Source: Roseicella sp. DB1501 (lineage in GTDB: Bacteria; Pseudomonadota; Alphaproteobacteria; Acetobacterales; Acetobacteraceae). Taken from it: a DNA stretch of 64,000 nt. The notes beneath the pieces are model-generated. The model was not told where the DNA came from, made no database searches, and was given only the letters and a program-made list of their open reading frames with translations. The DNA is taken from the NCBI RefSeq assembly GCF_013112485.1, contig NZ_JABFHG010000001.1, forward strand, positions 558,001-622,000, in the 5' to 3' direction. The position numbers and the translations under genes are program-made. Below are positions 25,791 through 34,112 of this stretch, one piece after another (the stretch's first letter is position 1; each line of letters starts with the position of its first letter).

Positions 25791-26459
25791 TCAGGCCGGC
25801 TCCGCCGCCGCCATCGCCAGCCGTGCCGCATGGGCCGCGGCGATATGCGCCCGCGCCGCGTTCTCCGCCGCGGCGCTGTCGCGTCCCGCGATGGCCGCGA
25901 CGACCCGCGCATGCTCCTCCCGCGCCGCCACCGCGCGGCCGGGGGTCTGGAGCGTGGTCGGGCCGAGCAGCAGCAATGCATCCGAGATGGCCGAGAGCGA
26001 GCGCAGCAGGTACCGGTTATGGGCCGCCTGGTGCAGGGCGCGATGGAAGCGGCGGTTGTGCTCGGCCGCCGCCTCGCCGGTGAGTCCCGCCTCCTGGTCG
26101 AGCATGGCCTGCAGCAGCAGGATCTCGGCCCGGCCAGCATGCTGGGCGGCAAGACGGGCTGCGGTGCCCTCCAGCGCCTCGCGCATGACATAGAGCTCGT
26201 CCACCTCAGCCGCGTCGTACATGGCCACGCAGAGGCCGCGGGCCGGGAGATGCGCGACCAGCCCCTCGGATTGCAGGCGCCGGATGGCCTCCCGGACCGG
26301 GGTGCGGCTCATGCCGAGCTGCTCGGCGAGATCGGTCTCCAGCAGCCGCTGACCGGGGCGGAAGGCGCCGCGCCGCAACCCGTCGCGGAACAGGTCGTAG
26401 GCCCGCTCGGCGAGGCTGCCGGCCGGCTCCGGCATCGGGGATTTCGCAAAACGTGGCAT
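25791..26459 (-). CDS. GntR family regulator (FCD domain)
   Basis: The 222-residue protein has an N-terminal winged helix (about residues 15-80, RPGQRLLETDLAEQLGMSRT followed by PVREAIRRLQSEGLV, the classic GntR signature) and an all-helical FCD ligand-binding domain with the His metal pattern (EHNRRFHRALHQAAHNRYL, AAREEHARVVAAI). FCD members sense carboxylates. The ATG at 26459 is chosen, with only a weak AGAAG site; 26435 is possible. It lies 111 nt upstream of tcuA and probably represses it. Confidence 0.88.
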   Translation of the reverse strand: MPRFAKSPMPEPAGSLAERAYDLFRDGLRRGAFRPGQRLLETDLAEQLGMSRTPVREAIRRLQSEGLVAHLPARGLCVAMYDAAEVDELYVMREALEGTAARLAAQHAGRAEILLLQAMLDQEAGLTGEAAAEHNRRFHRALHQAAHNRYLLRSLSAISDALLLLGPTTLQTPGRAVAAREEHARVVAAIAGRDSAAAENAARAHIAAAHAARLAMAAAEPA

Positions 26460-26537
26460 GCTTCTGCATACGCGCGCATGCGCGGGTGCCGCAAGCAAAC
26501 TCGCCGGCAGGGCGCCCGGCCGCGCTACGCTAGCAGC

Positions 26538-26577
26538 TTCACGCATCCAGGCCTTCGTGCCCTCCCGCGATCTGCAT
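26538..26577. repeat. Partial family 2 repeat
   Basis: TTCACGCATCCAGGCCTTCG and the following CTCCCGCGATCTGC match the distal part of the full element at 26640-26676, differing at only a few positions. It is directly upstream of the full copy, so the two form a tandem. Confidence 0.75.
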
Positions 26578-26682
26578 CTACAGCGGGTTGCCTTCAAGAG
26601 CGAACGCAACCCGCTGTAGCCTGTTGTTTCTAGAGCCGATTCATGCGTCCGGGCCTTCGCGCCCTCCCGCGATCTGCTCTAG
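26578..26682. repeat. ~105-nt MITE-like repeat, family 2, copy 2
   Basis: The element opens with a perfect 14-bp stem (26578-26591 with 26606-26619, CTACAGCGGGTTGC) and ends CGCGATCTGCTCTAG. Its two ends are imperfect inverted repeats (CTACAGC versus CTAGAGC). It lies between divergent gntR and the CoA-lyase gene, ending nine nucleotides before the lyase start, so it may carry part of that gene's leader. Confidence 0.8.
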
Positions 26683-26691
26683 CCTGCCGCC

Positions 26692-27555
26692 ATGCGCACC
26701 CTTCCCTCCTGGCGGTCCCTTCTCTACGTCCCGGCCACGCGCGAGAGCTTCGTGGCCAAGGCGCATAGCCGCGGCGCCGATGCGATCATCCTCGATCTCG
26801 AGGATGCCGTGGCGCCAGCCGAGAAGCCGGCCGCGCGCGCCGCGCTGGACCGCGCCGTGCCCATGGTGCGGCAGGGTGGGGCCGATGTCTGCGTGAGGAT
26901 CAACCGGCCGCTGCGCATGGCGGCGCTCGACATCGACGCGGCCGTGGCGGCCGGGGCCGATGTGCTCGTGCTGACCAAGCTGATGGGCCCAGACCATGTC
27001 CGGCTGTTGGCCGAGATGACAGGCGAGTCCGAGGCGGCGCATGGCGTGCCGGTCGGGCGCACCCGCTTCATCGGCCTGGTCGAGACGGCGCACGCGCTGG
27101 CCGTAATGGAAGCGATCGCGCGGGCCGATGCGCGTCTGGTCGCGCTCGGCGCCGGCGGCGAGGACCTCGCTACCGATCTCGGCATGGAGCCGACGCCGGA
27201 TGCCCTCTACGTGCCGAAGATGCTGGCGGTGCTCGCGGCGCGGGCAGCCGGCATCCTGCCGCTCGGCTTTATCGGCACCGTCGCGGGGATTTCCGATCTC
27301 GACGGCTACAGGGAGATGCTGCGGCGCTCCCGCGCCCTCGGCTTCGCCTGCGCGAGCTGTGTCCACCCGGCCCAGGTCCCAGTGGTGAACGAGGAATATG
27401 GCGCGCGGCCCGAGGAGGTGGAGCGGGCGCGCCGCATGGTCGCGGCCTTCGAGGCCGCGCTGGCCCAGGGTCTCGGCGCCGTCTCCTTCGAGGGCCAGAT
27501 GATCGACGAGCCGGTTGTCGAACGGGCACGACGCCTGCTGGCGCGTGCCCGCTGA
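26692..27555 (+). CDS. HpcH/HpaI-type aldolase, CitE-like CoA-ester lyase
   Basis: The 287-residue TIM-barrel protein has SLLYVPATRESFVAKA, IILDLEDAVAPAEKPAAR (metal Glu/Asp), VCVRINRPL, FIGLVETAHAL and GGEDLATDLGMEPT, the pattern of CitE-like lyases that cleave citramalyl-, malyl- or citryl-CoA thioesters. Its own citrate-lyase alpha or gamma subunits are absent, so a free CoA-ester is the likely substrate. It is divergent from gntR/tcuA and separated from them by a family 2 repeat; joint regulation is plausible. No strong ribosome site is seen. Confidence 0.85.
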   Translation: MRTLPSWRSLLYVPATRESFVAKAHSRGADAIILDLEDAVAPAEKPAARAALDRAVPMVRQGGADVCVRINRPLRMAALDIDAAVAAGADVLVLTKLMGPDHVRLLAEMTGESEAAHGVPVGRTRFIGLVETAHALAVMEAIARADARLVALGAGGEDLATDLGMEPTPDALYVPKMLAVLAARAAGILPLGFIGTVAGISDLDGYREMLRRSRALGFACASCVHPAQVPVVNEEYGARPEEVERARRMVAAFEAALAQGLGAVSFEGQMIDEPVVERARRLLARAR

Positions 27556-27589
27556 GCAGGAGCCGGGGCGCGATGCCCTGGCGGAATAC

Positions 27590-28411
27590 TTACCGGCCGA
27601 TGCGGGGCGCCGGGTCCTTGGTGTCGCGCGGCACCTCGTTCTCCGGATGCGCGCCGCTCGTATTGGTGCCGAGCGCGCTGTCGGCCGCGCGCGACAGCTT
27701 GGTGCCGGGCGGGTTGCCAGGCGTGCCGTCCGGCTGGCCACCGATCGCGGCATCCGTCGAAGGATAATCGCTTGTCCGCGTGCCCATCTGGCCTGCCGCC
27801 GTGGTGGTGCCGACGCCGGCCCCGGTCCCCAGACCCGTCGCCGGATCGGCCGTGTCGTCGTAGCGGCTCCAGCCACCGGCACGATAATCCGCGCCGCGCG
27901 TCTCGGCCGTCGTGGCATTGTGGCGCGCCATGATCGTCTCGACCTCGGCCGCGCGGCTCTCATCGGCCCGCACGGTCACGAGGTTGCCGCCGCGGCGCAC
28001 GCCCTCGGCATAGACATGGCTCTCTTCCTCCGAGAGGCCGGAGCCGGTGAGCGCGCCGAGCAACCCGCCGGCCGCCGCGCCGACGCCGGCGCCGGTCAGG
28101 GTGGCGACGAGCCAGCCAGCGGCGACGATCGGACCGATCCCCGGAATGGCGAGAGAGCCGAGGCCAGCGAGCAGGCCGGCACCGCCGCCGACGAGGGTGC
28201 CGAGCGTGGCGCCAGTGCCGGCGCCCGTGCCGGTCTCGCTGCCGGTCGTCGTCGTGGTATCAGCCGCCGTGGTACCGGCTGGGGCCTCCTCGCCGCGATT
28301 GGCGATCAGGCTGATATCGTCACGCTCGAAGCCCGCGGCCTCAAGATCGCGCACGGCCGCGGAGGCATCCGCGTAGCTGTCGAAAAGCCGCGCAATGGTG
28401 CGGGTTGCCAT
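27590..28411 (-). CDS. YflT/GsiB-like stress protein with glycine-zipper core
   Basis: In this 273-residue protein, residues 1-40 (RTIARLFDSYADASAAVRDLEAAGFERDDISLI) match the YflT/general-stress 17M domain; residues 60-125 form a Gly/Ala-rich hydrophobic zipper (GTLVGGGAGLLAGLGSLAIP); and the C-terminal third is Thr/Gly/Pro-rich and probably disordered. Function unknown; homologues are linked to general stress. It is convergent with the CoA-ester lyase and 27 nt downstream of the next gene on its strand. Confidence 0.8.
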   Translation of the reverse strand: MATRTIARLFDSYADASAAVRDLEAAGFERDDISLIANRGEEAPAGTTAADTTTTTGSETGTGAGTGATLGTLVGGGAGLLAGLGSLAIPGIGPIVAAGWLVATLTGAGVGAAAGGLLGALTGSGLSEEESHVYAEGVRRGGNLVTVRADESRAAEVETIMARHNATTAETRGADYRAGGWSRYDDTADPATGLGTGAGVGTTTAAGQMGTRTSDYPSTDAAIGGQPDGTPGNPPGTKLSRAADSALGTNTSGAHPENEVPRDTKDPAPRIGR

Positions 28412-28438
28412 GGGACTACTCCGTTTCCTGTGTCTAGG

Positions 28439-28906
28439 TCAGCGGCCAGCCTGCGGGACGACGTTGCCCTGATAGTCGAGGGCGACGCTCATCTGCTGAC
28501 CATTCTTCTGGGCGCGGCCGCGCCAGACGCCCTGGTCGTCCTTCTGCAGGTCGGAGACATTGGTGAAGCCGGCGGCCTCGATCCGGCTCTTCGCCTGACC
28601 TTCGGTGAAGCTGTTGGCACCAGGGGCAGGCGAGGCAGCGGTGCGGGTGCCATCATCGAGCCGCACGGCAGCATTGCCGCTGTTCGCGTCACGATTCGGC
28701 GTGGCCGCACCAGAGGTGGCATCGCGGCCCGGCATAGTGGCGCCGCTGCGGGTCTCGGGCACGGCCGGCGTCATGCCGGGGCGCGTGCTGCCCTCAGTCG
28801 CAGCCGGCGGCGCGGTACGATCAGGCGTTGCGGGAGAGGTCTGTGCCAGAGCCGGGGCGGCAACTACCGAGCCCAGCAGCGCCAGGCGAAAAAGCGTCGT
28901 GCGCAT
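28439..28906 (-). CDS. Secreted protein with C-terminal PepSY-like domain
   Basis: The 155-residue protein has a clear signal peptide (MRTTLFRLALLGSVVAAPALAQ), a low-complexity Thr/Pro/Ala linker to about residue 95, and a small C-terminal domain beginning FTEGQAKSRIEAAGFTNVSD and ending VALDYQGNV. That end is PepSY-like. Function unknown. It is upstream of, and probably cotranscribed with, the YflT-like stress protein (27-nt gap). Confidence 0.75.
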   Translation of the reverse strand: MRTTLFRLALLGSVVAAPALAQTSPATPDRTAPPAATEGSTRPGMTPAVPETRSGATMPGRDATSGAATPNRDANSGNAAVRLDDGTRTAASPAPGANSFTEGQAKSRIEAAGFTNVSDLQKDDQGVWRGRAQKNGQQMSVALDYQGNVVPQAGR

Positions 28907-28988
28907 CTGTGTTTTCCCGTTTGACTGGTCGGCGCGGGCTTGACGCCCGCAAGCCTCCCCCTAACGGCGGATTACACGACGCGTTCCG

Positions 28989-29870
28989 TCACAACCGGTC
29001 AGTGCTGAAGGTGTCACAGCGTCGGACATCGCCGCTCTCGAGCCCAGTGCGGAACCACCGCACCCGTTGCGCCGAGCTGCCATGGGTGAAGCCTTCCGGC
29101 ACCACATAGCCTTGGGCGCGGCGCTGCAGCCGGTCGTCGCCCACCGCGGCGGCGGCGCCGATCCCGGATTCGACGTCGCCTGGCTCGAGGAACCGGCGCA
29201 TCTGTTCGGTATGGTTCGCCCAGATGCCGGCGAAGCAATCCGCCTGCAGCTCCACCCTCACCTGCAAGGCGTTCGACTCCGCCTCGCTCATGCCGCGCCG
29301 CTCCTGGTTGACGCGCTGCAGGATGCCAAGCTCGTTCTGCACGTGGTGCCCGACCTCGTGCGCGATGACATAGGCGCGGGCGAACTCGCCCGGCGCACCG
29401 AGCTTGCGCTCCATGTCGCGGAAGAAGGCGGTGTCGAGATAGACCTTACGGTCGTTCGGGCAATAGAAGGGGCCGACCGCCGTCTGCGCGAAGCCGCAGG
29501 CGCTCTGTGTCCCGCCGCTGAACAGCACGAGGTTGGGCGGATCATATTGCCGGTTGGCCCGGCGAAAGATGTCGGTCCAGGTGTCCTCGGTCGTCGCCAG
29601 CACCTGCGACACGAAGCGGCGCTGGCCGTCGTCCTGGGTCGCGTCGGGTCCCGGCCGGTTCTCCGTCACCTGGCTCTGCGGCGGCGGGGCATCGCCGCCG
29701 CCCAGGATGACGCGCGGATCGACGCCGAAGAAGAGGGCAAGGAGGATGATGGCGACCGTGCCGAGGCCGCCGCCGGTGACCCCGATCGGGATGCCGCGCC
29801 CGCCGCCGAAGCCGCCGCCGCCGCGACGGTCTTCGACGTTCTCGCTCTCGCGTTCACCTTCGAGGCGCAT
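28989..29870 (-). CDS. Neutral zinc metallopeptidase (YpfJ family)
   Basis: The 293-residue protein begins MRLEGERESENVEDRRGGGG, has one transmembrane helix at about residues 31-48 (VAIILLALFFGVDP), and carries the zinc motif VIAHEVGHHVQNELG (HExxH) near residue 165 plus QADCFAGIWA, the third ligand region. Length and layout match the putative neutral zinc metallopeptidase family (YpfJ). It is inner-membrane anchored with the catalytic part probably periplasmic. The ATG at 29870 follows GGAGG. Physiological substrate unknown. Confidence 0.9.
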   Translation of the reverse strand: MRLEGERESENVEDRRGGGGFGGGRGIPIGVTGGGLGTVAIILLALFFGVDPRVILGGGDAPPPQSQVTENRPGPDATQDDGQRRFVSQVLATTEDTWTDIFRRANRQYDPPNLVLFSGGTQSACGFAQTAVGPFYCPNDRKVYLDTAFFRDMERKLGAPGEFARAYVIAHEVGHHVQNELGILQRVNQERRGMSEAESNALQVRVELQADCFAGIWANHTEQMRRFLEPGDVESGIGAAAAVGDDRLQRRAQGYVVPEGFTHGSSAQRVRWFRTGLESGDVRRCDTFSTDRL

Positions 29871-29980
29871 CTCGGGGTACCTCCTGACGCATTGCCACCT
29901 GATCGCAAAACCCCAGGGCCGAATTGTGGTTCCGCATCCGGGCTTTTTCAGCCCCCGAGGGCGCCGGGCCGTTCCCCGCC

Positions 29981-31216
29981 TCAGGGGTCCTGCACCACCC
30001 TCGCCGATCGTAGCCGCGCCAGTTCCATCTCGCCCAGGACCGGCGCCAGGATCGCCTCGTTGTGCTCGCCGAGCCGCGGCGCCGGCCGGGCCAGGATGCC
30101 GGGCGTGCCGGAGAGGCGTGGCACCATGCCATGCATCGGGAACCAGCCCGAGGGCATCTCGGCATCCGGCACCTCGATGACGGCCTCCCGCTCCGCCACA
30201 TAGCGGTCCCGCGAGAGCATCTCGGCATCCATGATCGGGCCGATGGTGACGCCGGCCCGGTCGAAATGCGCCAGCGTCTCCTCCAGCGTCAGGGCGGAGA
30301 TGTAGTCGGCGATGATGCAATCCAGCGCCTCGGCATGGCGGACGCGGTCGGCATTGGTGCGGAAGCGGGGATCGGCGATGAGCTCCTCCCGGCCCATGGA
30401 GCGCAGCAGCTTCTCCGTCATCCCCTGGGTCGAGGCGGAGAGGCAGACCCAGCCGCCATCCCTGGTGCGATAGGCGTTGCGCGGCACGGCGTTGGTGCTG
30501 CGGCTGCCGGTGCGCGGCTTCAGCTTATGGGTGAGCTGCCACTTCGCGTGCTGCGGCTCCATCATCACATGGATGGGGTCGAACAGGGCGAGGTCGATCA
30601 CCTGCCCCTGCCCCGTCGCCTCGGCATGGCGCAGTGCGATCATCGCCGCGGCGGCCCCGTAGAGCCCGGCATAGCCATCCGCCATGTACATGGGCGGCAG
30701 CACCGGCTCGCGGTCGGCGAAGCCGTTGACCGCGGCGAAGCCGGAATACCCCTCCACCAGCGTGCCGAAGCCGGGCTTGTGCCGGTAGGGCCCGTCCTGG
30801 CCCCAGCCGCTGACGCGGGTGATGACGAGGCGCGGGTTGATCTCCAGCAGCACCGCCGGCGCCAGCCCCATCGCCTCCAGCACCCCGGGGCGGAAGCTCT
30901 CGACGAAGAGGGCCGCCGTGGCGGCGAGCTGCTTCACCACCTCGACGGCCGCGGGGTCGCGCAGCGCCAGACAGACCGAAAGCTTGTTGCGGCTGAGCGT
31001 CTTCCAGTCGAGCGAGATGCCCTGCGTCCGCCAGGCGCGCAGCGTGTCGCCCTCAGGCGGCTCGACCTTGATCACCTCGGCGCCGTGATCGGCCAGCACC
31101 TTGGTCAACAGGTTGCCCGCCACCAGGCGGGAGAGGTCGACCACCCTCAGCCCCTGCAGGGCGCCGGTGGCGTCGGGGTCGAAGTCGCGGCGATGCGGCA
31201 TGTGGTGCGTGGTCAT
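29981..31216 (-). CDS. CaiB/BaiF family III CoA-transferase
   Basis: A 411-residue family III CoA-transferase: LRVVDLSRLVAGNLLTKVLAD at the N-terminus, DHGAEVIKVEPPEGD, LSRNKLSVCLAL, and MYMADGYAGLYGA with the catalytic Asp near residue 180. It moves CoA between carboxylic acids. The start ATG (31216) overlaps the stop of the Bug receptor by four nucleotides (ATGA), so the two are translationally coupled; the transported acid is probably the acid that receives CoA. Confidence 0.92.
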   Translation of the reverse strand: MTTHHMPHRRDFDPDATGALQGLRVVDLSRLVAGNLLTKVLADHGAEVIKVEPPEGDTLRAWRTQGISLDWKTLSRNKLSVCLALRDPAAVEVVKQLAATAALFVESFRPGVLEAMGLAPAVLLEINPRLVITRVSGWGQDGPYRHKPGFGTLVEGYSGFAAVNGFADREPVLPPMYMADGYAGLYGAAAAMIALRHAEATGQGQVIDLALFDPIHVMMEPQHAKWQLTHKLKPRTGSRSTNAVPRNAYRTRDGGWVCLSASTQGMTEKLLRSMGREELIADPRFRTNADRVRHAEALDCIIADYISALTLEETLAHFDRAGVTIGPIMDAEMLSRDRYVAEREAVIEVPDAEMPSGWFPMHGMVPRLSGTPGILARPAPRLGEHNEAILAPVLGEMELARLRSARVVQDP

Positions 31217-32253
31217 TCTGCGCGGATATTGGCCGCCTCGGCCAGCTTGCGCCAGCGGGCCAGATCGGCATGCAGCACGGCGGCGAATTCCTCAGGCGGC
31301 CCGGGTGCGGGCACCGCCCCCTCGGCGTCATAGACCCGCTTCAGGCCGGGATCGGCCAGCGCCTCATTGGCCGCGGCGTGGATCGCTTGGCGGATGGCGG
31401 GCGGCACGCCCTTCGGCGCCAGCAGCCCCCACCAGATCGCCACCTCGTAATCCACCCCGAGCTCGCGCGCCGTGGGCACCGCCGGCACCTCGGGCGGCAG
31501 GCCGCCGCGCTCGGTGGGGCTCGGGGCAGTGGCGGCGATGACGCGCACCCGCCCGTCGCGGATCGCGGCATTGGCACTGGCGACGGTGGTGATCATCACC
31601 TGGATGTTGCCGGCGACGAGGTCGGTCACCGCCGGCGCGGTGCCGCGATAGGGCACGTGGCTCATGCGGATGCCGGCCGCCTGGCAGAAATACTCGCTGA
31701 TGAAGTGGTTGATCCCGCCCGCGCCCGAGCTGCCATAGTCCAGCCCGCCCGGCTTCTCCCGTGCCAGGCGGATCAGCCCCGGCAGGTCGCGCACCGGCAG
31801 GGTCGGATTCACCATGATGAAGAAGGGCGCGCGGGCGAGGACGGCGATGGCATCGAAGCTGCCCTCGGCATCCCAGGCCGGCTTCTGCACCACGGCGGTG
31901 GTGGCGAAGGAGGAGGAGGTGACCATCAGCGTGTAGCCATCCGCCGGCGCCTGGGCGACCTGCGCCGCGCCGATGGCGCCCCCGGCGCCGCCGCGATTCT
32001 CGACGACGAAGGGCTGGCCGAGCTTCGCCTGCAGCCGCTCGGCCAACGGCCGCGCCACCACGTCGTTGGAGCCGCCCGGCGGGAAGGGCACGACGACGCG
32101 CACCGGCCGATCCGGCCAGCCCGCCGCCTCGGCCCGGGCGAGATGCGGCACCGCCAGCGCCGCGCCGAGCAGGGTGCGGCGGCGGAGCGCCGGCAGGCCG
32201 GCCGGCCCGGGCGCATCGCCCCCCCGCATGCTGGCTGGCCCGGTCCTCGGCAT
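31213..32253 (-). CDS. Tripartite tricarboxylate receptor (Bug family) binding protein
   Basis: A 346-residue periplasmic receptor with a long n-region signal (LRRRTLLGAALAVPHLARAEA) and the Bug motifs WPDRPVRVVVPFPPGGSND, VVENRGGAGG, GSSGAGGINHFISEYF and HVPYRGTAPAVTDLVAG. The ATG at 32253 follows GGAGGAC by about seven nucleotides; a Met eight codons later is possible. It is coupled to the CoA-transferase downstream and 58 nt after the TRAP large permease gene, so it may belong to the same transcript. Confidence 0.92.
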   Translation of the reverse strand: MPRTGPASMRGGDAPGPAGLPALRRRTLLGAALAVPHLARAEAAGWPDRPVRVVVPFPPGGSNDVVARPLAERLQAKLGQPFVVENRGGAGGAIGAAQVAQAPADGYTLMVTSSSFATTAVVQKPAWDAEGSFDAIAVLARAPFFIMVNPTLPVRDLPGLIRLAREKPGGLDYGSSGAGGINHFISEYFCQAAGIRMSHVPYRGTAPAVTDLVAGNIQVMITTVASANAAIRDGRVRVIAATAPSPTERGGLPPEVPAVPTARELGVDYEVAIWWGLLAPKGVPPAIRQAIHAAANEALADPGLKRVYDAEGAVPAPGPPEEFAAVLHADLARWRKLAEAANIRAE

Positions 32254-32311
32254 GGCGTGTCCTCCGGCCGCCGATCCTGGCATCCCCCGCCCCGGCGTCA
32301 ACGCCCGCGGA

Positions 32312-33601
32312 TCAGGGCCCCATGACCAGGTTTGGCAGCCAGAGCGAGAGGCCGGGGAGGAAGGTGATCAGCAGCAGCACCGCCGTCATGGCGCCGAGGA
32401 AGGGCAGGATCTCGACGGAATAGACCTCCATCGGCACCCGCAGCACGGCGCAGGAGATGAACATCATCTGCCCGACCGGCGGCGTGATGCCGGCGATGGT
32501 GAGGTTGGTCACCAGCACGATGCCGAACTGCACCGGGTCGATGCCGAATTGCAGGATCACCGGCACGAAGATCGGGGTCAGGATGATCAGCGCCGCGGTG
32601 CCCTCCACCGCCGTCCCCAGCACGATCAGCAACACGTTGATCAGCAGGAGCAGCATCTGCGGGTCGCGCGTCAGCCCGACCATCCAGCTCGCCATGGCTG
32701 GCGGCAGCCGCTCCCAGGCCAGGTAGAAGCCGAAGGCCGAGGCGGCGCAGATCAGCAGCATCACCGAGGAGGTGTCGAGCACCGTCTCCCGCAGCACGCC
32801 GGGCAGCTTGGCCCAGGAGAGTTCGCGATAGACCAGGGCGCCGATCAGGAGGGTGATGAGGACGGTGATGGCCCCGGCCTCGGTGGCGGTGAAGATGCCG
32901 TAGCGCAGGCCGAGGATGATGAAGACCGGGATCAGCAGCGCCCAGATTGCCTCCTTCGCCGCCCGCCCGACCTCGCCCCAGCCGGCGAAATGCGGCCGCG
33001 ACGGCCGGTAGCCGCGGCGGCGGGCGATCCACCAGGTGGTGAGGAAGAGCGAGCCGGCGAGCAGCAGCCCGGGCACGACGCCGGCGAGGAAGAGCCGCCC
33101 GACCGAGACATCCGCCAGGTAGCCGTAGATGATCAGCCCGATTCCCGGCGGGATCAGCGCGGTGATGATGGCGGCCGAGGAGGTGATGGCGGCGGCGAAG
33201 GCGGCGGAATAGCCGCGGCGCAGCATCTCCGGCCCGAACAGCTTAGAGAGCATCGCCGCATCGGCCGAGGAGGAGGCGGTAAGCCCGCCGAGCAGCGTCG
33301 CCAGCACGGTGCAGGCCTGGGCCAGCGCGCCGGTCAGGTGCCCGACCAGCGCATCCGCCAGGTGCAGCAGCCGCCGGGTGATCCCGGCGGCGTTCATCAG
33401 CGAGCCGGCCAGCACGAAGAAGGGCACGGCCAGCAGCGGGTAGCTCTCGGTCGCGGCCACCATCTTCTGGAAGAAGATGTCGAGCGGCAGCCCGTCCGAG
33501 AGGAAGAAGAAGGACAGCGCCGAGATGGCGATGGCGAAGGCGACCGGCAGGTTCAGCGCGAAGAGCAGGACCAGCAGGATCGAGGGCAGCGCCATGGTCA
33601 T
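32312..33601 (-). CDS. TRAP transporter large permease (DctM)
   Basis: A 429-residue membrane protein with about twelve hydrophobic helices and the DctM hallmarks: PFFVLAGSLMNAAGITRRLL, GGLTASSSADAAMLSKLFGP and the C-terminal GIVLVTNLTIAGITPPVGQ. It is the channel subunit of a sodium-driven TRAP transporter for organic acids. The ATG at 33601 follows GGGGGAGG. It ends a dctP-dctQ-dctM run. Confidence 0.94.
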   Translation of the reverse strand: MTMALPSILLVLLFALNLPVAFAIAISALSFFFLSDGLPLDIFFQKMVAATESYPLLAVPFFVLAGSLMNAAGITRRLLHLADALVGHLTGALAQACTVLATLLGGLTASSSADAAMLSKLFGPEMLRRGYSAAFAAAITSSAAIITALIPPGIGLIIYGYLADVSVGRLFLAGVVPGLLLAGSLFLTTWWIARRRGYRPSRPHFAGWGEVGRAAKEAIWALLIPVFIILGLRYGIFTATEAGAITVLITLLIGALVYRELSWAKLPGVLRETVLDTSSVMLLICAASAFGFYLAWERLPPAMASWMVGLTRDPQMLLLLINVLLIVLGTAVEGTAALIILTPIFVPVILQFGIDPVQFGIVLVTNLTIAGITPPVGQMMFISCAVLRVPMEVYSVEILPFLGAMTAVLLLITFLPGLSLWLPNLVMGP

Positions 33602-33629
33602 GCGCGGGCCTCCCCCGGGCGGTGCCGCA

Positions 33630-34112
33630 TCATGCCATCGCCCTCTCGGGCAGGGCCAGCGGCCGGCGCATGTTGGACAGGTGGCGGGCCAACATCATCG
33701 CCGTCGCCAACGTCACCGGGGCGTAGACCACCGTCATCGGCAGGCGCAGCACGGCGGTCGGGTTCTCCCAGGCGGCGAGCGAGAAGTCGATCCCCAGCCA
33801 GCAGAAATAGGCGAGGAAGCCGGCGACCAGCAGATCGACCCCGAAGCGCACCCAGCGCTGCGGGCCGCGCGGCAGGCGCTGCACCAGCATGTCGATCGAG
33901 GGATGCGCGTTGTACCGAAAGCAGGCGGAGGCGCCGAAGAAGGTCAGCCAGGCGAAGGCGATGGCCGCGACCTCGCTCGACCAGACGGCGGGCTGGGCGG
34001 TGACGTAGCGCGTCACCACGCCCCAGCCGACCGCAGCGACCGTGACCAGCAGGGCGAGCATGGCGATGAGCTCGTCCAGCCGGCCCAGGGCGCGGCGGAT
34101 GCCGAGGCTCAT
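33630..34112 (-). CDS. TRAP transporter small permease (DctQ)
   Basis: The 160-residue protein has four hydrophobic helices and the DctQ pattern: LDELIAMLALLVTVAAVGWG, WSSEVAAIAFAWLTFFGASA, HPSIDML (the conserved His after helix 2), and PTAVLRLPMTVVY. The start ATG overlaps the dctP stop (ATGA), proving close coupling. It pairs with DctM in the membrane. Confidence 0.93.
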   Translation of the reverse strand: MSLGIRRALGRLDELIAMLALLVTVAAVGWGVVTRYVTAQPAVWSSEVAAIAFAWLTFFGASACFRYNAHPSIDMLVQRLPRGPQRWVRFGVDLLVAGFLAYFCWLGIDFSLAAWENPTAVLRLPMTVVYAPVTLATAMMLARHLSNMRRPLALPERAMA

